Assembly: GCA_016196555.1 (NCBI GenBank)
Contig: JACPXL010000034.1
Coordinates: 1-40,470 of the forward strand
DNA from: Candidatus Omnitrophota bacterium
Lineage (GTDB): Bacteria; Omnitrophota; Omnitrophia; Omnitrophales; Aquincolibacteriaceae
Length of the DNA: 40,470 nucleotides
Direction: 5' to 3'
Position 1 is the first letter of the stretch. Every line of letters starts with the position of its first letter. This document shows, piece by piece, positions 15,764 through 23,875 of the stretch. The translations under genes were made by a program, and so were the position numbers. A model generated the notes under the pieces. The model was not told the origin of the DNA and searched no databases. It saw only the letters and a program-made list of their open reading frames with translations.

Positions 15764-17989
15764 TTACTCATCTTCGAAGTCGATAACAATCTCTTCATCG
15801 TCTTCGATTGTCATTCCAGCACGCTTCTGGCGGGAATCCACCCCTTGATCCCCGGCAAAACCTTCGGGGATGACAGAGGCAGAATGAAACAAAGCGGAAG
15901 GGATTTCGGTCAAAAATCGGGAAGGCAAATTATGCTGGAGGCTGCCGTAAAGACGCCGGTAACTAGTGAAAATCATGTGCAATTTATCTTTGGCCCGCGT
16001 AATTCCGACATAACAGAGCCGGCGTTCTTCCTCCAAATCCTCGAGCGTATCGGAGTAAGCATTCATATTGGGAAAAATTCCTTCTTCCATACCGACCATG
16101 TAAACAATGGGAAATTCCAGGCCTTTGGCAGTGTGAAAGGTCATGAGGGTCAGGACATTGGTCCCGCTTTCCCAGGTATCCAAATCGGTGACAAGGGATA
16201 TGGATTCCAAAAATGCTTCGAGCTGTGATTGCTGAGTTTGAGATTGCTTCGCAACACCGTCATCCTGAACCGACGAAGTCGGTGAAGGATCTCGTTTGAG
16301 ATTCTTCGGCCCTTCGGGCCTCAGAATGACGGGCTGATAATGTTCCTCGAAGTCTTCAATTGCACTGTAAAATTCTTCGATATTTTCAATCCGGCTTTGG
16401 GCCTCAATGGTTTTTTCCGCTTCAAGCGCTTCGATGTATCCGGTTTTTGCCAGAATTTTTTCGAGAATTTCGTCGACGCCCAGAGTTTTTTGGTCTTTTC
16501 GCAGCGATGTTAGCAGTGAATAGAAATGATGAATTGCTTTTTTAGCTTTTGGAGAAAGCGAGATTGCTTCGTCGCCCTCCGGGCTCCTCGCAATGACGCG
16601 GTCATCCTGAGCCGCCGTAGGCGGTGAAGGATCTCGCTTTAGATTCTTCGGCCCTTCGGGCCTCAGAATGACGGATTGAATAGCTTCATCAAAGCTTATA
16701 TTTTTTCTCCTTACAATTCCTTCCAAAACTTCTAACGCCTTTTTCCCAATACCGCGCGCCGGTACATTAAGAATACGCTTGAGGCTGACTTCGTCATGGG
16801 GATACGCAATCGCACGCAGGTACGCGATCAAATCTTTGATTTCGCGGCGGTCATAAAAACGCACACCGCCCACAATTTTATAGGGAATATTGGCCCGCCG
16901 GAGATGATCTTCGATCACGCGCGACTGAGCATGCACACGGTAAAACACAACTTGGTCGGCCAAGGTTTTCCCTTCGCGGCAATAGCCGGCAACTTGACTG
17001 GCCACATAAAGCGCTTCTTCTTTTTCATCTGTGGTTTGCACCAGAGAAATTCTATCGCCGCCTTCGCGCTCGGTCCAAAGCGCCTTGGGCTTGCGCATTT
17101 GATTGCGTTTGATCAGTTCATTCGCGGCATCCAAAATCACGGAAGTGGAGCGGTAATTTTGCTCCATTTTAATCGTGCCCGATTCAGGATAATCTTTTTC
17201 GAAATTGAGAATATTTTTGATATCCGCACCGCGCCAAGCATAGATCGATTGATCCGGATCGCCGACCACCGTAATTTGACGACGGGCCTGTGCCAGAAGC
17301 TTCACCAAGCGGTACTGCGCGTGATTGGTGTCCTGATATTCATCAATCAAAACATGCTGAAAACGGTCCTGCCAGGATTTTAAAATTTCGGGGCGGCGGT
17401 CAAAAAGTCCCACGGTTTTCATAATCAAATCGCCGAAATCAAGCGCTTTGAGTCTCGTGAGTTTTTCTTCATAAAGCTGGTAAACCTTGGCCAGATTTTC
17501 TTCATACCAGTCCGAGGCCTTTTCCATGACTTGATAAGAGGTTTCCAGATAATCTTTGGAACGCTGAATTCTTTCGCGCACACCTTTGGGGTGGACCTGT
17601 TTGTCATTGAAATTGAGTTCTTTGAGGCATTCTTTGATGAGCGTCAGCTGGTCTTGTTCATCATAAATGGTAAAACGCGGGTCCAGTTCGATTCCCGCGC
17701 CGTCCATTCTTAATATTTTCAGGCAAGTGGAATGAAAAGTAGAAACCCAAACATCGTGGCTCACAAGCCTTTGCACGCGGCTTTTCATTTCACCCGCGGC
17801 TTTATTGGTGAATGTCACACCGAGAATCGTAAAGGCCGGGATTCCTTGGGAAATAAGGTGGGCAATGCGATGCGTCAGGATGCGGGTTTTTCCGCTGCCC
17901 GCTCCGGCAAGAATAAGCAAAGGTCTGTCGGCAGGCCAGATGACGGCTTCTTTTTGCGCAGGATTGAGATTGGAAAGGATGCTGGACAT
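15764..17989 (-). CDS. uvrD: UvrD/PcrA-family superfamily 1 DNA helicase
   Basis: A 3'-5' ATP-dependent DNA helicase of the UvrD/PcrA/Rep group, which acts in nucleotide-excision and mismatch repair and in clearing replication forks. With the ATG at 17989 it has 741 residues, normal for the family. The Walker A motif GAGSGKT is at 29-35, followed by the family motifs VTFTNKAAGEM, LIDEYQDTN, GDPDQSIYAWRGA, EQNYRST and, late, VYMVGMEEGIFP and RRLCYVGITRA. An upstream in-frame start at 18043 would add 18 residues encoded by repeat DNA and is unlikely. Three dispersed repeats are translated in frame: about residues 440-480, 553-580 and the tail from about 706. The first two fall in the variable 2B region, where insertions are tolerated, so activity may be kept. 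It is the last gene of the gcv-lipoate ligase run. Confidence 0.93.
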   Translation of the reverse strand: MSSILSNLNPAQKEAVIWPADRPLLILAGAGSGKTRILTHRIAHLISQGIPAFTILGVTFTNKAAGEMKSRVQRLVSHDVWVSTFHSTCLKILRMDGAGIELDPRFTIYDEQDQLTLIKECLKELNFNDKQVHPKGVRERIQRSKDYLETSYQVMEKASDWYEENLAKVYQLYEEKLTRLKALDFGDLIMKTVGLFDRRPEILKSWQDRFQHVLIDEYQDTNHAQYRLVKLLAQARRQITVVGDPDQSIYAWRGADIKNILNFEKDYPESGTIKMEQNYRSTSVILDAANELIKRNQMRKPKALWTEREGGDRISLVQTTDEKEEALYVASQVAGYCREGKTLADQVVFYRVHAQSRVIEDHLRRANIPYKIVGGVRFYDRREIKDLIAYLRAIAYPHDEVSLKRILNVPARGIGKKALEVLEGIVRRKNISFDEAIQSVILRPEGPKNLKRDPSPPTAAQDDRVIARSPEGDEAISLSPKAKKAIHHFYSLLTSLRKDQKTLGVDEILEKILAKTGYIEALEAEKTIEAQSRIENIEEFYSAIEDFEEHYQPVILRPEGPKNLKRDPSPTSSVQDDGVAKQSQTQQSQLEAFLESISLVTDLDTWESGTNVLTLMTFHTAKGLEFPIVYMVGMEEGIFPNMNAYSDTLEDLEEERRLCYVGITRAKDKLHMIFTSYRRLYGSLQHNLPSRFLTEIPSALFHSASVIPEGFAGDQGVDSRQKRAGMTIEDDEEIVIDFEDE
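15809..15875. repeat. Dispersed inverted repeat, type C, in the uvrD 3' end
   Basis: GTCATTCCAGC...GGCGGGAATCC followed by TTGATCCCCGG...TCGGGGATGACAG. It is read in the uvrD frame as SVIPEGFAGDQGVDSRQ, inserted before the acidic tail IEDDEEIVIDFEDE. The same two half-elements form the repeats at 19229-19305 and 18002-18112. Confidence 0.75.
16258..16332. repeat. Dispersed inverted repeat, type A, inside uvrD
   Basis: CCGTCATCCTGAAC...GAAGGATCTCG and GAGATTCTTCGG...CTCAGAATGACGG surround a short loop. The helicase frame reads it as VILRPEGPKNLKRDPSP, a peptide repeated exactly at the second copy (16600). Confidence 0.9.
16559..16597. repeat. Dispersed repeat, type B half-element, inside uvrD
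   Basis: GCGAGATTGCTTCG...CTCGCAATGACGC, half of the element found whole at 22143 and 22642, joined directly to the type A copy at 16600. It is read in frame as VIARSPEGDEAISLS. Confidence 0.8.
16600..16673. repeat. Dispersed inverted repeat, type A, inside uvrD (second copy)
   Basis: GGTCATCCTGAGCCGCC...GAAGGATCTCGC and AGATTCTTCGG...CTCAGAATGACGG. It is read in the helicase frame as VILRPEGPKNLKRDPSPPTAAQDD and carries a CCGCCGTAGGCGG mini-palindrome in one arm. Confidence 0.9.
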
Positions 17990-18001
17990 AATTAATCGGC
18001 T

Positions 18002-18112
18002 GTCATTGCGAGGATTCCCGCCTGAAGATTGCGGGAATGACAATAATGCTTGTCATCCCCGAATGCTTTAGTCGGGGATTGCTTCGCTCACTACGTTCGC
18101 TCGCAATGACAA
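18002..18112. repeat. Mosaic of dispersed repeats, types B and C
   Basis: TGTCATTGCGAGGATTCCCGCC...GCGGGAATGACA is followed by TTGTCATCCCCGAATGC...TCGGGGATTGCTTCGC...CTCGCAATGACA. Halves of the CATTGCGAG, CATTCCCGC and CATCCCCGA families are spliced together. The mosaic fills nearly the whole gap between the Minf_1886 gene and uvrD. Confidence 0.8.
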
Positions 18113-18117
18113 ATTTT

Positions 18118-18495
18118 TCATTCGTCTTTAATTTTATATCCTCTGTCAAACGCCTCTTTGAAATCGTAAATATCTTTGAAGTCTTCGATTTTGTCTTCGG
18201 CTTGCTTGCGCAAAATGCCGACTTCCACCAGTGCAAAAACAATTTTGCCGAAGTCCTGGGTTTTTTTGATTCCCCAATAGCCCAAAACGGTGCGCGCCAT
18301 CGGGCCGAATTGGTCCATGGCGTATTCCCGTATTCCTTCGAGAAGTTCAGGGCCGGTGACATGCCGCGGCTTTGAGAATTTCGAGACCGTATGATGCAGC
18401 GCCGCCATGACAAAACTATAGGCCTCGAATTTATAACGGGCATTGGCCTTCATCACTTTTTCGATTTTTTTCAAAAAGCTTTCAAGCTCTTTCAT
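18118..18495 (-). CDS. Minf_1886-family conserved protein
   Basis: A 125-residue soluble protein matching the small conserved family known as Minf_1886 (Planctomycete/Verrucomicrobia group), of unknown function. Typical features are the KFEAYSFVMAALHHT helix near 22-36, the HVTGPELLEGIREYAMDQFG block at about 45-64, and the GYWGIKKTQDFGKIVF block at about 72-87 that closes the family signature. No catalytic residues are evident. It lies 15 bases downstream of the lipoate ligase stop and upstream of uvrD. It is useful mainly as a taxonomic hint toward PVC-group bacteria. Confidence 0.85.
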   Translation of the reverse strand: MKELESFLKKIEKVMKANARYKFEAYSFVMAALHHTVSKFSKPRHVTGPELLEGIREYAMDQFGPMARTVLGYWGIKKTQDFGKIVFALVEVGILRKQAEDKIEDFKDIYDFKEAFDRGYKIKDE

Positions 18496-18509
18496 AAAGC
18501 TCCAGCATC

Positions 18510-18576
18510 GTCATCCTGAGGTCCGTAGGACCGAAGGATCTCGCGAGATTCTTCGGGCTTCGCCCTCAGAATGACA
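18510..18576. repeat. Dispersed inverted repeat, type A, forming the lipoate ligase 3' end
   Basis: CGTCATCCTGAGG...CGAAGGATCTCG and CGAGATTCTTCGG...CTCAGAATGACAG. It supplies the last residues and the TGA stop of the lipoate ligase gene. Confidence 0.9.
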
Positions 18577-19227
18577 GTTATTAAATTTATATTTCTCCTC
18601 TGACAATTTTTCGGCTTCTTCCAAAAGTGCGGGATCAAGATCCGCCCAGACCAATGCGACTTTGAATATTTTCTCAAACCCTTCTTTAAGCGCCGGAATC
18701 AAAGTTTCTGAATCGGGCATGCCTTTCCACTGAATTGATTCCTGATGCAATAAAGCACCGGCTGAACGCTTTTGAGCACCGCCCGCAGCTTTGTCAGGGC
18801 CTACGGCGAGATCAGTCGCAATGGGATAGCGGAAGCAATCCTGTCCGCGCGGCAAATTTTCATCACAGCGGTAAAAACGCGGCAGATTTCCGATTGCTTC
18901 CAGACCCGCTTTGACGGCCTCGTGAATTTTCCAATAACTTACGCGCACGGATTTAAAAGATTCGTCATCGGATTTCCGGGCAATCAGGGAAAAAATCAAA
19001 TCGCTGCCGTGGCGCACTAATCCGCCGCCCGTAATACGACGGACGGTTGGAGAGGAAGGAGTGTCCCGATAAGAAAAACCCACCGAAATCCAGGGTTCGG
19101 ATGAAAAATAAAAACGCAGGATTGGCGGGCCTGTTTCGGTTTCGCGCTGGCGGAATAAAATTTCGTCAAAGGCCATTTGAAATGGCATCGGCGCACTGAT
19201 GGAGGGGTAGAGGAGCCAGGAATTCAT
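18511..19227 (-). CDS. Lipoate-protein ligase A/LipB-family protein
   Basis: The 238-residue protein of the biotin/lipoate ligase fold transfers lipoyl or octanoyl groups to a lysine of carrier proteins such as GcvH. The binding motif RRITGGGLVRH is at 63-73. The catalytic lysine is in DKAAGGAQKRSAGALLHQ (Lys146). The glycine cleavage genes directly upstream make GcvH the likely target. Whether it is a ligase using free lipoate or a LipM-like octanoyltransferase cannot be decided from sequence. Residues about 217-238 (from NCHSEGEARR on) are encoded by a dispersed repeat that also provides the stop, so the original C-terminus has been replaced or extended. The GGGGA before the ATG also comes from a repeat. 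Confidence 0.88.
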   Translation of the reverse strand: MNSWLLYPSISAPMPFQMAFDEILFRQRETETGPPILRFYFSSEPWISVGFSYRDTPSSPTVRRITGGGLVRHGSDLIFSLIARKSDDESFKSVRVSYWKIHEAVKAGLEAIGNLPRFYRCDENLPRGQDCFRYPIATDLAVGPDKAAGGAQKRSAGALLHQESIQWKGMPDSETLIPALKEGFEKIFKVALVWADLDPALLEEAEKLSEEKYKFNNCHSEGEARRISRDPSVLRTSG

Positions 19228-19228
19228 G

Positions 19229-19305
19229 CTTGATCCCCGATTAAAACATTCGGGGATGACATATTACTGTCATTCCCGCAATCTTTTGGCGGGAATCCGG
19301 ACATG
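19229..19305. repeat. Dispersed repeat, type C
   Basis: CTTGATCCCCGA...TCGGGGATGACA followed by TGTCATTCCCGCAATC...GGCGGGAATCCGGACATG. It fills the whole gap between gcvPB and the lipoate ligase gene and supplies the latter's ribosome-binding GGGGA. Confidence 0.85.
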
Positions 19306-20802
19306 TCAACTCTGAACGCCTTCCGCCTGAAGAATTTTTTCGCGCATCTGGTCCCGGTAGGACAAAATGGGTTTGCGCGCTGCCAGAACTTCGTCCGGGC
19401 GGCGAATCGGCAGCGTATGCGGTGCGGACTTCACCTTTTCTGGATCGGTTTGAATTTCCTGCGCGATTTGCTTCATGGCCTCAATGAATTGATCAAGCGT
19501 TTCGCGGCTTTCACTTTCGGTCGGTTCAATCATCAGCGCTTCTTCGACCACCAGCGGAAAATGAACCGTGGGAGCGTGAAATCCATAATCCAGCAGGCGT
19601 TTTCCCACATCGCCGGCATGAACGATTTGATTTTTTCCATTTTTAAGAGACAAGACAAACTCATGCATGCAGGCTTCGTCCACCGCCACGGGAAAAACCA
19701 TTTTAAGTTTTTCTTTTAAATAATTGGCGTTTAAAATCGCGTCTTCGCTCACTTGCTTTAATCCTGAAAGTCCTAGAGTGCGAATATAAACATACGCGCG
19801 CAAAAGCATTCCCGTATTGCCATAAAAGGATTTCACGCGGCCGATGGATTGCTCATTGCGTTCAATCCAGCCGTAATTATTTCCTTTTTTCTCTACCAGA
19901 GGAAGCGGCAAAAACGGGATCAGTTCTTTTTTAACACCCACCGGACCGGCCCCAGGACCGCCGCCGCCATGAGGTGTTGAAAAAGTTTTATGCAAATTCA
20001 AATGCACGATATCAAATCCCATATCGCCCGGCCGGGCAATTCCCATCAGGGCATTGAGATTCGCACCGTCATAATAAAGCAGCGCGCCTTTTTGATGGAC
20101 GCGTTTTGTGATTTCAAGAATTTCCTCTTCAAAAAGGCCCAGTGTATTGGGATTGGTGAGCATCAGGCAGGCAGTTTCATCATCCAGCTGACTTTCCAGG
20201 GCTTTTAAATCCACACGCCCGCGGTCATTGGATTTGAGTTCGACCACGTGATATCCCAAAAGCGCGGCGCTCGCCGGATTGGTGCCGTGGCTTGAATCAG
20301 GCACCAGGACTTTGCGGCGGTTGATTTCGCCGCGGCGCTCGTGATAAGCATGCACCAGCATCATGCCGGTGAGTTCACCATGAGCCCCGGCCGCCGGCTG
20401 AAGCGTAAACCGGTCCATGCCCGTAATTTCTTTCAGGTAATCTTCCAATTCATAAAAAATCCGTAAAATTCCCTGCGCGGTTTCTTCCGGCTGAAGCGGA
20501 TGCACACCCGCAAAACTTTCCAGCGCCGCGGCCCATTCATTGATTTTGGGATTGTATTTCATGGTGCAGCTTCCCAGAGGATAAAAATGAGTGTCGATGG
20601 AAAAATTCTTTTTGGAAAGATTGACGAAATGGCGGACGATTTCAGGTTCGGTCAGTTCCGGGAAAAGAAGCGGGCGTTTACGCTTCATGTCATCGGGAAT
20701 ATGAGAAGCCCCTTGGATCAAACGGCTTGACGGCATTTTCACACCGCGGCGTCCCGCACGGCTTTTTTCAAAACTTAAACGGCTGTCTTTAGAAATCAGC
20801 AT
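19306..20802 (-). CDS. gcvPB: Glycine dehydrogenase (decarboxylating) subunit 2
   Basis: The C-terminal half of the split, PLP-dependent P-protein. With GcvPA it decarboxylates glycine and passes the aminomethyl group to lipoyl-GcvH. With the ATG at 20802 it has 498 residues. The PLP lysine is Lys272 in NLHKTFSTPHGGGGPG, the canonical P-protein motif. SSHGTNPASA and the N-terminal FYPLGSCTMKYNP are also diagnostic. An upstream start at 20862 would add 20 residues lying wholly inside gcvPA and is rejected. The chosen ATG overlaps the gcvPA stop by seven bases, so translation is probably coupled. The next gene downstream is the lipoate ligase. Confidence 0.97.
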   Translation of the reverse strand: MLISKDSRLSFEKSRAGRRGVKMPSSRLIQGASHIPDDMKRKRPLLFPELTEPEIVRHFVNLSKKNFSIDTHFYPLGSCTMKYNPKINEWAAALESFAGVHPLQPEETAQGILRIFYELEDYLKEITGMDRFTLQPAAGAHGELTGMMLVHAYHERRGEINRRKVLVPDSSHGTNPASAALLGYHVVELKSNDRGRVDLKALESQLDDETACLMLTNPNTLGLFEEEILEITKRVHQKGALLYYDGANLNALMGIARPGDMGFDIVHLNLHKTFSTPHGGGGPGAGPVGVKKELIPFLPLPLVEKKGNNYGWIERNEQSIGRVKSFYGNTGMLLRAYVYIRTLGLSGLKQVSEDAILNANYLKEKLKMVFPVAVDEACMHEFVLSLKNGKNQIVHAGDVGKRLLDYGFHAPTVHFPLVVEEALMIEPTESESRETLDQFIEAMKQIAQEIQTDPEKVKSAPHTLPIRRPDEVLAARKPILSYRDQMREKILQAEGVQS

Positions 20803-22133
20803 TGGGATAGCGCCTCCACAAAATGGTCCAAATCTTCTTTGGTTTTTGTTTCGGTGGCACAAATAAGAAAATAATTTTCCATTTGCGGATAAAAAATCGA
20901 TAAATCAATCCCGGGAAGAATTTTATTGGGAGCAAGTTTTTTCTGAATCTCGGCAAAGGTTTTTTGACTTTTCACAACAAATTCATTAAAGATCGGCGCT
21001 TTTAAATCCACCGTAAAACCTTTGATTTCACTGATTTTTTGCCGCAAATAATTTGCCCGGTCAAGATTGAGTTCGCCTACTTCTCGCATTCCTTCTTTGC
21101 CCAGAAGCGTCATATAAACACAGGCTGCCAGCGCGCAAAGCGCCTGATTGGTGCAAATATTGGAGGCCGCACGTTCACGCCGAATATGCTGCTCGCGCGC
21201 CTGAAGGGTCAGAACATAAGCCCGCTTGCCGTCTGAATCCTGGGTAAGACCGCAAAGCCGGCCGGGAATGCGGCGCATGAGCGCGCGCGTAGTGGAAAAA
21301 TAGCCGAGATAAGGTCCGCCGAATTGAAGCGGAATGCCGAGCGGCTGTCCTTCGCCGCAAGCCACGTCCGCCCCCCATTCGCCTGGCGATTTAACCACTG
21401 ACATCGCGAGCGGATGGCCGACCATAATTAAAAGCGCGCCTTGAGCGTGAAGCTCTTCGCTAATTCCTTCGAGATTTTCCACCACTCCAAAGAAATTGGG
21501 AGTTTGAAAAATGGCGCCCGCCACATTTTCTTTCACTTTTTCGGAAAAATCTTTGCGGTTAAACGTTTTATCCGGCTGAAAATCGAATTCTTCGATTTCA
21601 TAATGCGTGCCTTCCAGATAAGTTTTCAAAACCTGCCGGTAATGCGGATGAACTGAACGCGCCACCAGGATTTTGGTGCGGTCGGTGTGGCGAAGCGCAA
21701 GCAGCGCGGCTTCGGCCATGCTCGTGGATCCGTCGTAATGCGAGGCATTGGAAATATCAAGACCGGTAAGTTCGGTAATCAGGCTTTGGAACTCATAAAT
21801 GGCCTGCAGCGTGCCTTGCGCAGCTTCGGGCTGATAAGGGGTGTAAGCGGTATAAAACTCCTGCCTGCCCGTAATCTGCGCAACTGCGGCGGGAATAAAG
21901 TGCTCATAGCTTCCCCCGCCCATAAAGGACAGATAATCTTTGGAGGTGGCGTTCTTGGAGCCAAATTCCTTCAAAAGCCTTTGAATTTCGATTTCGCTCA
22001 ATCCTTCGGGAATTTGCATTTTGGGATTGCGCAGACTTTTCGGAATCTTACTGATTAAATCGTTAAACGAAGACACACCAATTTCAACCAGCATCTGGCG
22101 TTTATCTTCTTCCGTCATAGGTTGGTAGTGCAT
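20796..22133 (-). CDS. gcvPA: Glycine dehydrogenase (decarboxylating) subunit 1
   Basis: The N-terminal half of the split P-protein, 445 residues from the ATG at 22133 (MHYQPMTEEDKRQML). It pairs with GcvPB to form the active decarboxylase and itself lacks the PLP lysine. Family landmarks include FMGGGSYEHFIPAAV, FYTAYTPYQPEAAQGTLQ, NASHYDGSTSMAEA and the RERAASNICTNQAL block. An in-frame TTG two codons upstream is less likely. It follows gcvH after a 103-base gap that is mostly a dispersed repeat, and overlaps gcvPB by seven bases. Confidence 0.97.
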   Translation of the reverse strand: MHYQPMTEEDKRQMLVEIGVSSFNDLISKIPKSLRNPKMQIPEGLSEIEIQRLLKEFGSKNATSKDYLSFMGGGSYEHFIPAAVAQITGRQEFYTAYTPYQPEAAQGTLQAIYEFQSLITELTGLDISNASHYDGSTSMAEAALLALRHTDRTKILVARSVHPHYRQVLKTYLEGTHYEIEEFDFQPDKTFNRKDFSEKVKENVAGAIFQTPNFFGVVENLEGISEELHAQGALLIMVGHPLAMSVVKSPGEWGADVACGEGQPLGIPLQFGGPYLGYFSTTRALMRRIPGRLCGLTQDSDGKRAYVLTLQAREQHIRRERAASNICTNQALCALAACVYMTLLGKEGMREVGELNLDRANYLRQKISEIKGFTVDLKAPIFNEFVVKSQKTFAEIQKKLAPNKILPGIDLSIFYPQMENYFLICATETKTKEDLDHFVEALSQC

Positions 22134-22141
22134 TGTCAACT

Positions 22142-22227
22142 CCTGTCATTGCGAGCCCCGAAGGGGCGAAGCAATCTCGTTTTAAATACGGGATTGCTTC
22201 GTCGGCCTTTGGCCTCCTCGCAATGAC
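22142..22227. repeat. Dispersed inverted repeat, type B
   Basis: CTGTCATTGCGAGCCCCGAAGG...GAAGCAATCTCG and GGGATTGCTTCG...CTCGCAATGACA make a long imperfect hairpin between gcvH and gcvPA. Such a structure could protect or process the polycistronic message. Confidence 0.9.
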
Positions 22228-22236
22228 AAATTTGTT

Positions 22237-22626
22237 TCATTTAACGCCTTGTTTAATATGAGCTTCGTATTGTTCGGATGTCATTAAGGCTTCCCAATCT
22301 TTAGGATTGGAAAGTTCCATTTCGAAAAACCAGCCGCGCCCGTAGCAGTCTTCATTGACAATGCCGGGCTCGTTTTCCAGATCCGAATTGACTTTCGTCA
22401 CCTTGCCGGAAACCGGTGCATAAATGTCGAAAGCCGCCTTCACGGATTCGACCACCGCCACCGCTTTTCCGGATTGCGCGGTGATGCCCATCTTCGGCAC
22501 TTCGACAAACACGACGTCGGAAATTTCCTTTTGAGCGTAGTCACTGATGCCGACCGTGATCTGATTCCCCTGTTTGCGCGCCCACTCATGGGTTTTGGTG
22601 TAACGTAATTCCTTTGGAAAATTCAT
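22237..22626 (-). CDS. gcvH: Glycine cleavage system H protein
   Basis: The 129-residue lipoyl carrier of the glycine cleavage system shuttles the aminomethyl group from the P-protein to the T-protein. The lipoylated lysine is Lys63 in VVESVKAAFDIYAPVSG, the family signature. The N-terminus MNFPKELRYTKTHEW is typical. GGGGAG lies six bases before the ATG. The frame is open up to 22758, but the extra 44 residues are encoded by a dispersed repeat and are not part of the protein. The gene lies between gcvT and gcvPA with repeats on both sides. Confidence 0.97.
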   Translation of the reverse strand: MNFPKELRYTKTHEWARKQGNQITVGISDYAQKEISDVVFVEVPKMGITAQSGKAVAVVESVKAAFDIYAPVSGKVTKVNSDLENEPGIVNEDCYGRGWFFEMELSNPKDWEALMTSEQYEAHIKQGVK

Positions 22627-22641
22627 AACTTCTCCCCTCGC

Positions 22642-22718
22642 TGTCATTGCGAGGAGGCCGAAGGCCGACGAAGCAATCTCGCTAGATTGCTTCGCCCCTT
22701 CGGGGCTCGCAATGACAA
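22642..22718. repeat. Dispersed inverted repeat, type B
   Basis: TGTCATTGCGAGGAGGCCGAAGG...GAAGCAATCTCGC and AGATTGCTTCGCCCCTTCGG...CTCGCAATGACA, between gcvT and gcvH. It ends just before the gcvT stop and begins about 15 bases upstream of the gcvH start. Confidence 0.9.
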
Positions 22719-22720
22719 TG

Positions 22721-23806
22721 CTATGTTTTTTTTCTTTTATAAAATGGTAACTTAACAACCCGCGCCTTGAGCGCTTTCTCGCGAATCACAATTTCGATTG
22801 TATTGCCTTCCGCCGCTTCTTCAATAGGCAAATAAGCCATTCCCAGATTTTTCTCCAAAGTCGGGCAAAAACTTCCGCTGCCGACTTGGCCCAGCATGCG
22901 GCTTGCCTTCCGGATTTCATAGCCTTGCCGGGGAATTCCGCGGTCAACCATTTCAAAACCAATCAACTTGCGCTTCAAACCTTGCTGCTTTTGTTTTTCT
23001 AAAATCTCTTTGCCGATAAATGAATCTTTCGTCAAATCAAGCGCCCAGCCGATGCCGGCTTCGAGCGCAGTCGTTTCGTCATTCATATCATGCCCGTAAA
23101 GCAGCATGCCGGCTTCAAGCCGCAAAGTATCGCGCGCGCCGAATCCGGCGGGAACAAGTCCGGGTTTGGCTCCGGCCGTAAAAAGTTTTTCCCAAATTTC
23201 CGGCAGGTCTTTTTGATTCACCATAATTTCAAATCCGTCTTCGCCCGTATAACCGGTACGCGCGATCATGCCGCTTTTCCACGGCGCGAAATGATAATAG
23301 CCGAGTTTAGAAAAAGAAGGACCAAATGCTTCGTCCGCAATTTTGACGCTCGCCGGACCCTGAAGAGCGAGAAGTCCCTTCTCATCACTTTGATTGGTAA
23401 ACTCCACACCGGAAGAAGGAAGATGGGATTTGATCCATTGAAAATCTTTTTCGATATTGGAAGCATTTACGATAAAAAGGAATTTTTTTTCGGCAAAACG
23501 GTAAAGGATAATGTCGTCCACAAATCCGCCGGCATCGTTGAGAAGCGGCATGTAAAGGGCCTGGCCAAAAATCATGGCATCAATGCGCCGCGGCAGGAGT
23601 TTTTCCAGAAAAGGAAGCACGGCACTGCCTTCGATCCAGAACTCCCCCATATGAGAAATATCGAAAAGACCGGCCTTTTGACGCACGGCGTGATGCTCTT
23701 CAATGACGGAAGAGTAATAGAGAGGGACTTCCCAATCGCCAAATGCGCCGAATCTGGCACTTTTTGCGGCATGCTTTTCGTGAAGGGGAAGCTGCCGGAT
23801 TTTCAT
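22721..23806 (-). CDS. gcvT: Glycine cleavage system T protein (aminomethyltransferase)
   Basis: The 361-residue tetrahydrofolate-dependent aminomethyltransferase releases ammonia and makes 5,10-methylene-THF. Family signatures are FGDWEVPLYYSSVIEEHHAVR near the N-terminus, DISHMGEFWIEG, the GYTGEDGFEI block and the late IGWALDL. The ATG at 23806 matches the usual GcvT start. TTG and GTG codons seven and six codons upstream are possible but add nothing family-like. No Shine-Dalgarno sequence is visible. It heads the gcv run, under the promoter at 23876-23903. Confidence 0.96.
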   Translation of the reverse strand: MKIRQLPLHEKHAAKSARFGAFGDWEVPLYYSSVIEEHHAVRQKAGLFDISHMGEFWIEGSAVLPFLEKLLPRRIDAMIFGQALYMPLLNDAGGFVDDIILYRFAEKKFLFIVNASNIEKDFQWIKSHLPSSGVEFTNQSDEKGLLALQGPASVKIADEAFGPSFSKLGYYHFAPWKSGMIARTGYTGEDGFEIMVNQKDLPEIWEKLFTAGAKPGLVPAGFGARDTLRLEAGMLLYGHDMNDETTALEAGIGWALDLTKDSFIGKEILEKQKQQGLKRKLIGFEMVDRGIPRQGYEIRKASRMLGQVGSGSFCPTLEKNLGMAYLPIEEAAEGNTIEIVIREKALKARVVKLPFYKRKKT

Positions 23807-23875
23807 TGCAGAAATCGATGTCACCAATAAAGCCGTTTAATGTCAAAGGGTTATAAAGCGGTTTGGATGAGGGAC

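Noticed and set aside
16796-17383. Plus-strand open frame of 195 codons within uvrD
   Set aside because: It is a shadow of the conserved helicase motifs on the other strand.
17990-18043. 18-residue N-terminal extension of uvrD
   Set aside because: It lies in repeat DNA, and family similarity begins at the ATG at 17989.
18492-18677. Small minus-strand frame containing VILRAKPEESREILRS
   Set aside because: It is an alternative-frame reading of the lipoate ligase gene and the type A repeat, with no start signals.
15677-22718. CRISPR array or insertion sequences suggested by many repeats
   Set aside because: Copies are spread over kilobases, are inverted repeats of about 70 bases rather than direct repeats with spacers, and encode no transposase.
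22627-22758. 44-residue N-terminal extension of gcvH
   Set aside because: It is encoded by a dispersed repeat, and the well-placed ribosome-binding site precedes the ATG at 22626.
23807-23875. Glycine riboswitch in the gcvT leader
   Set aside because: The leader is only about 60 bases and the conserved aptamer cores were not seen by eye.
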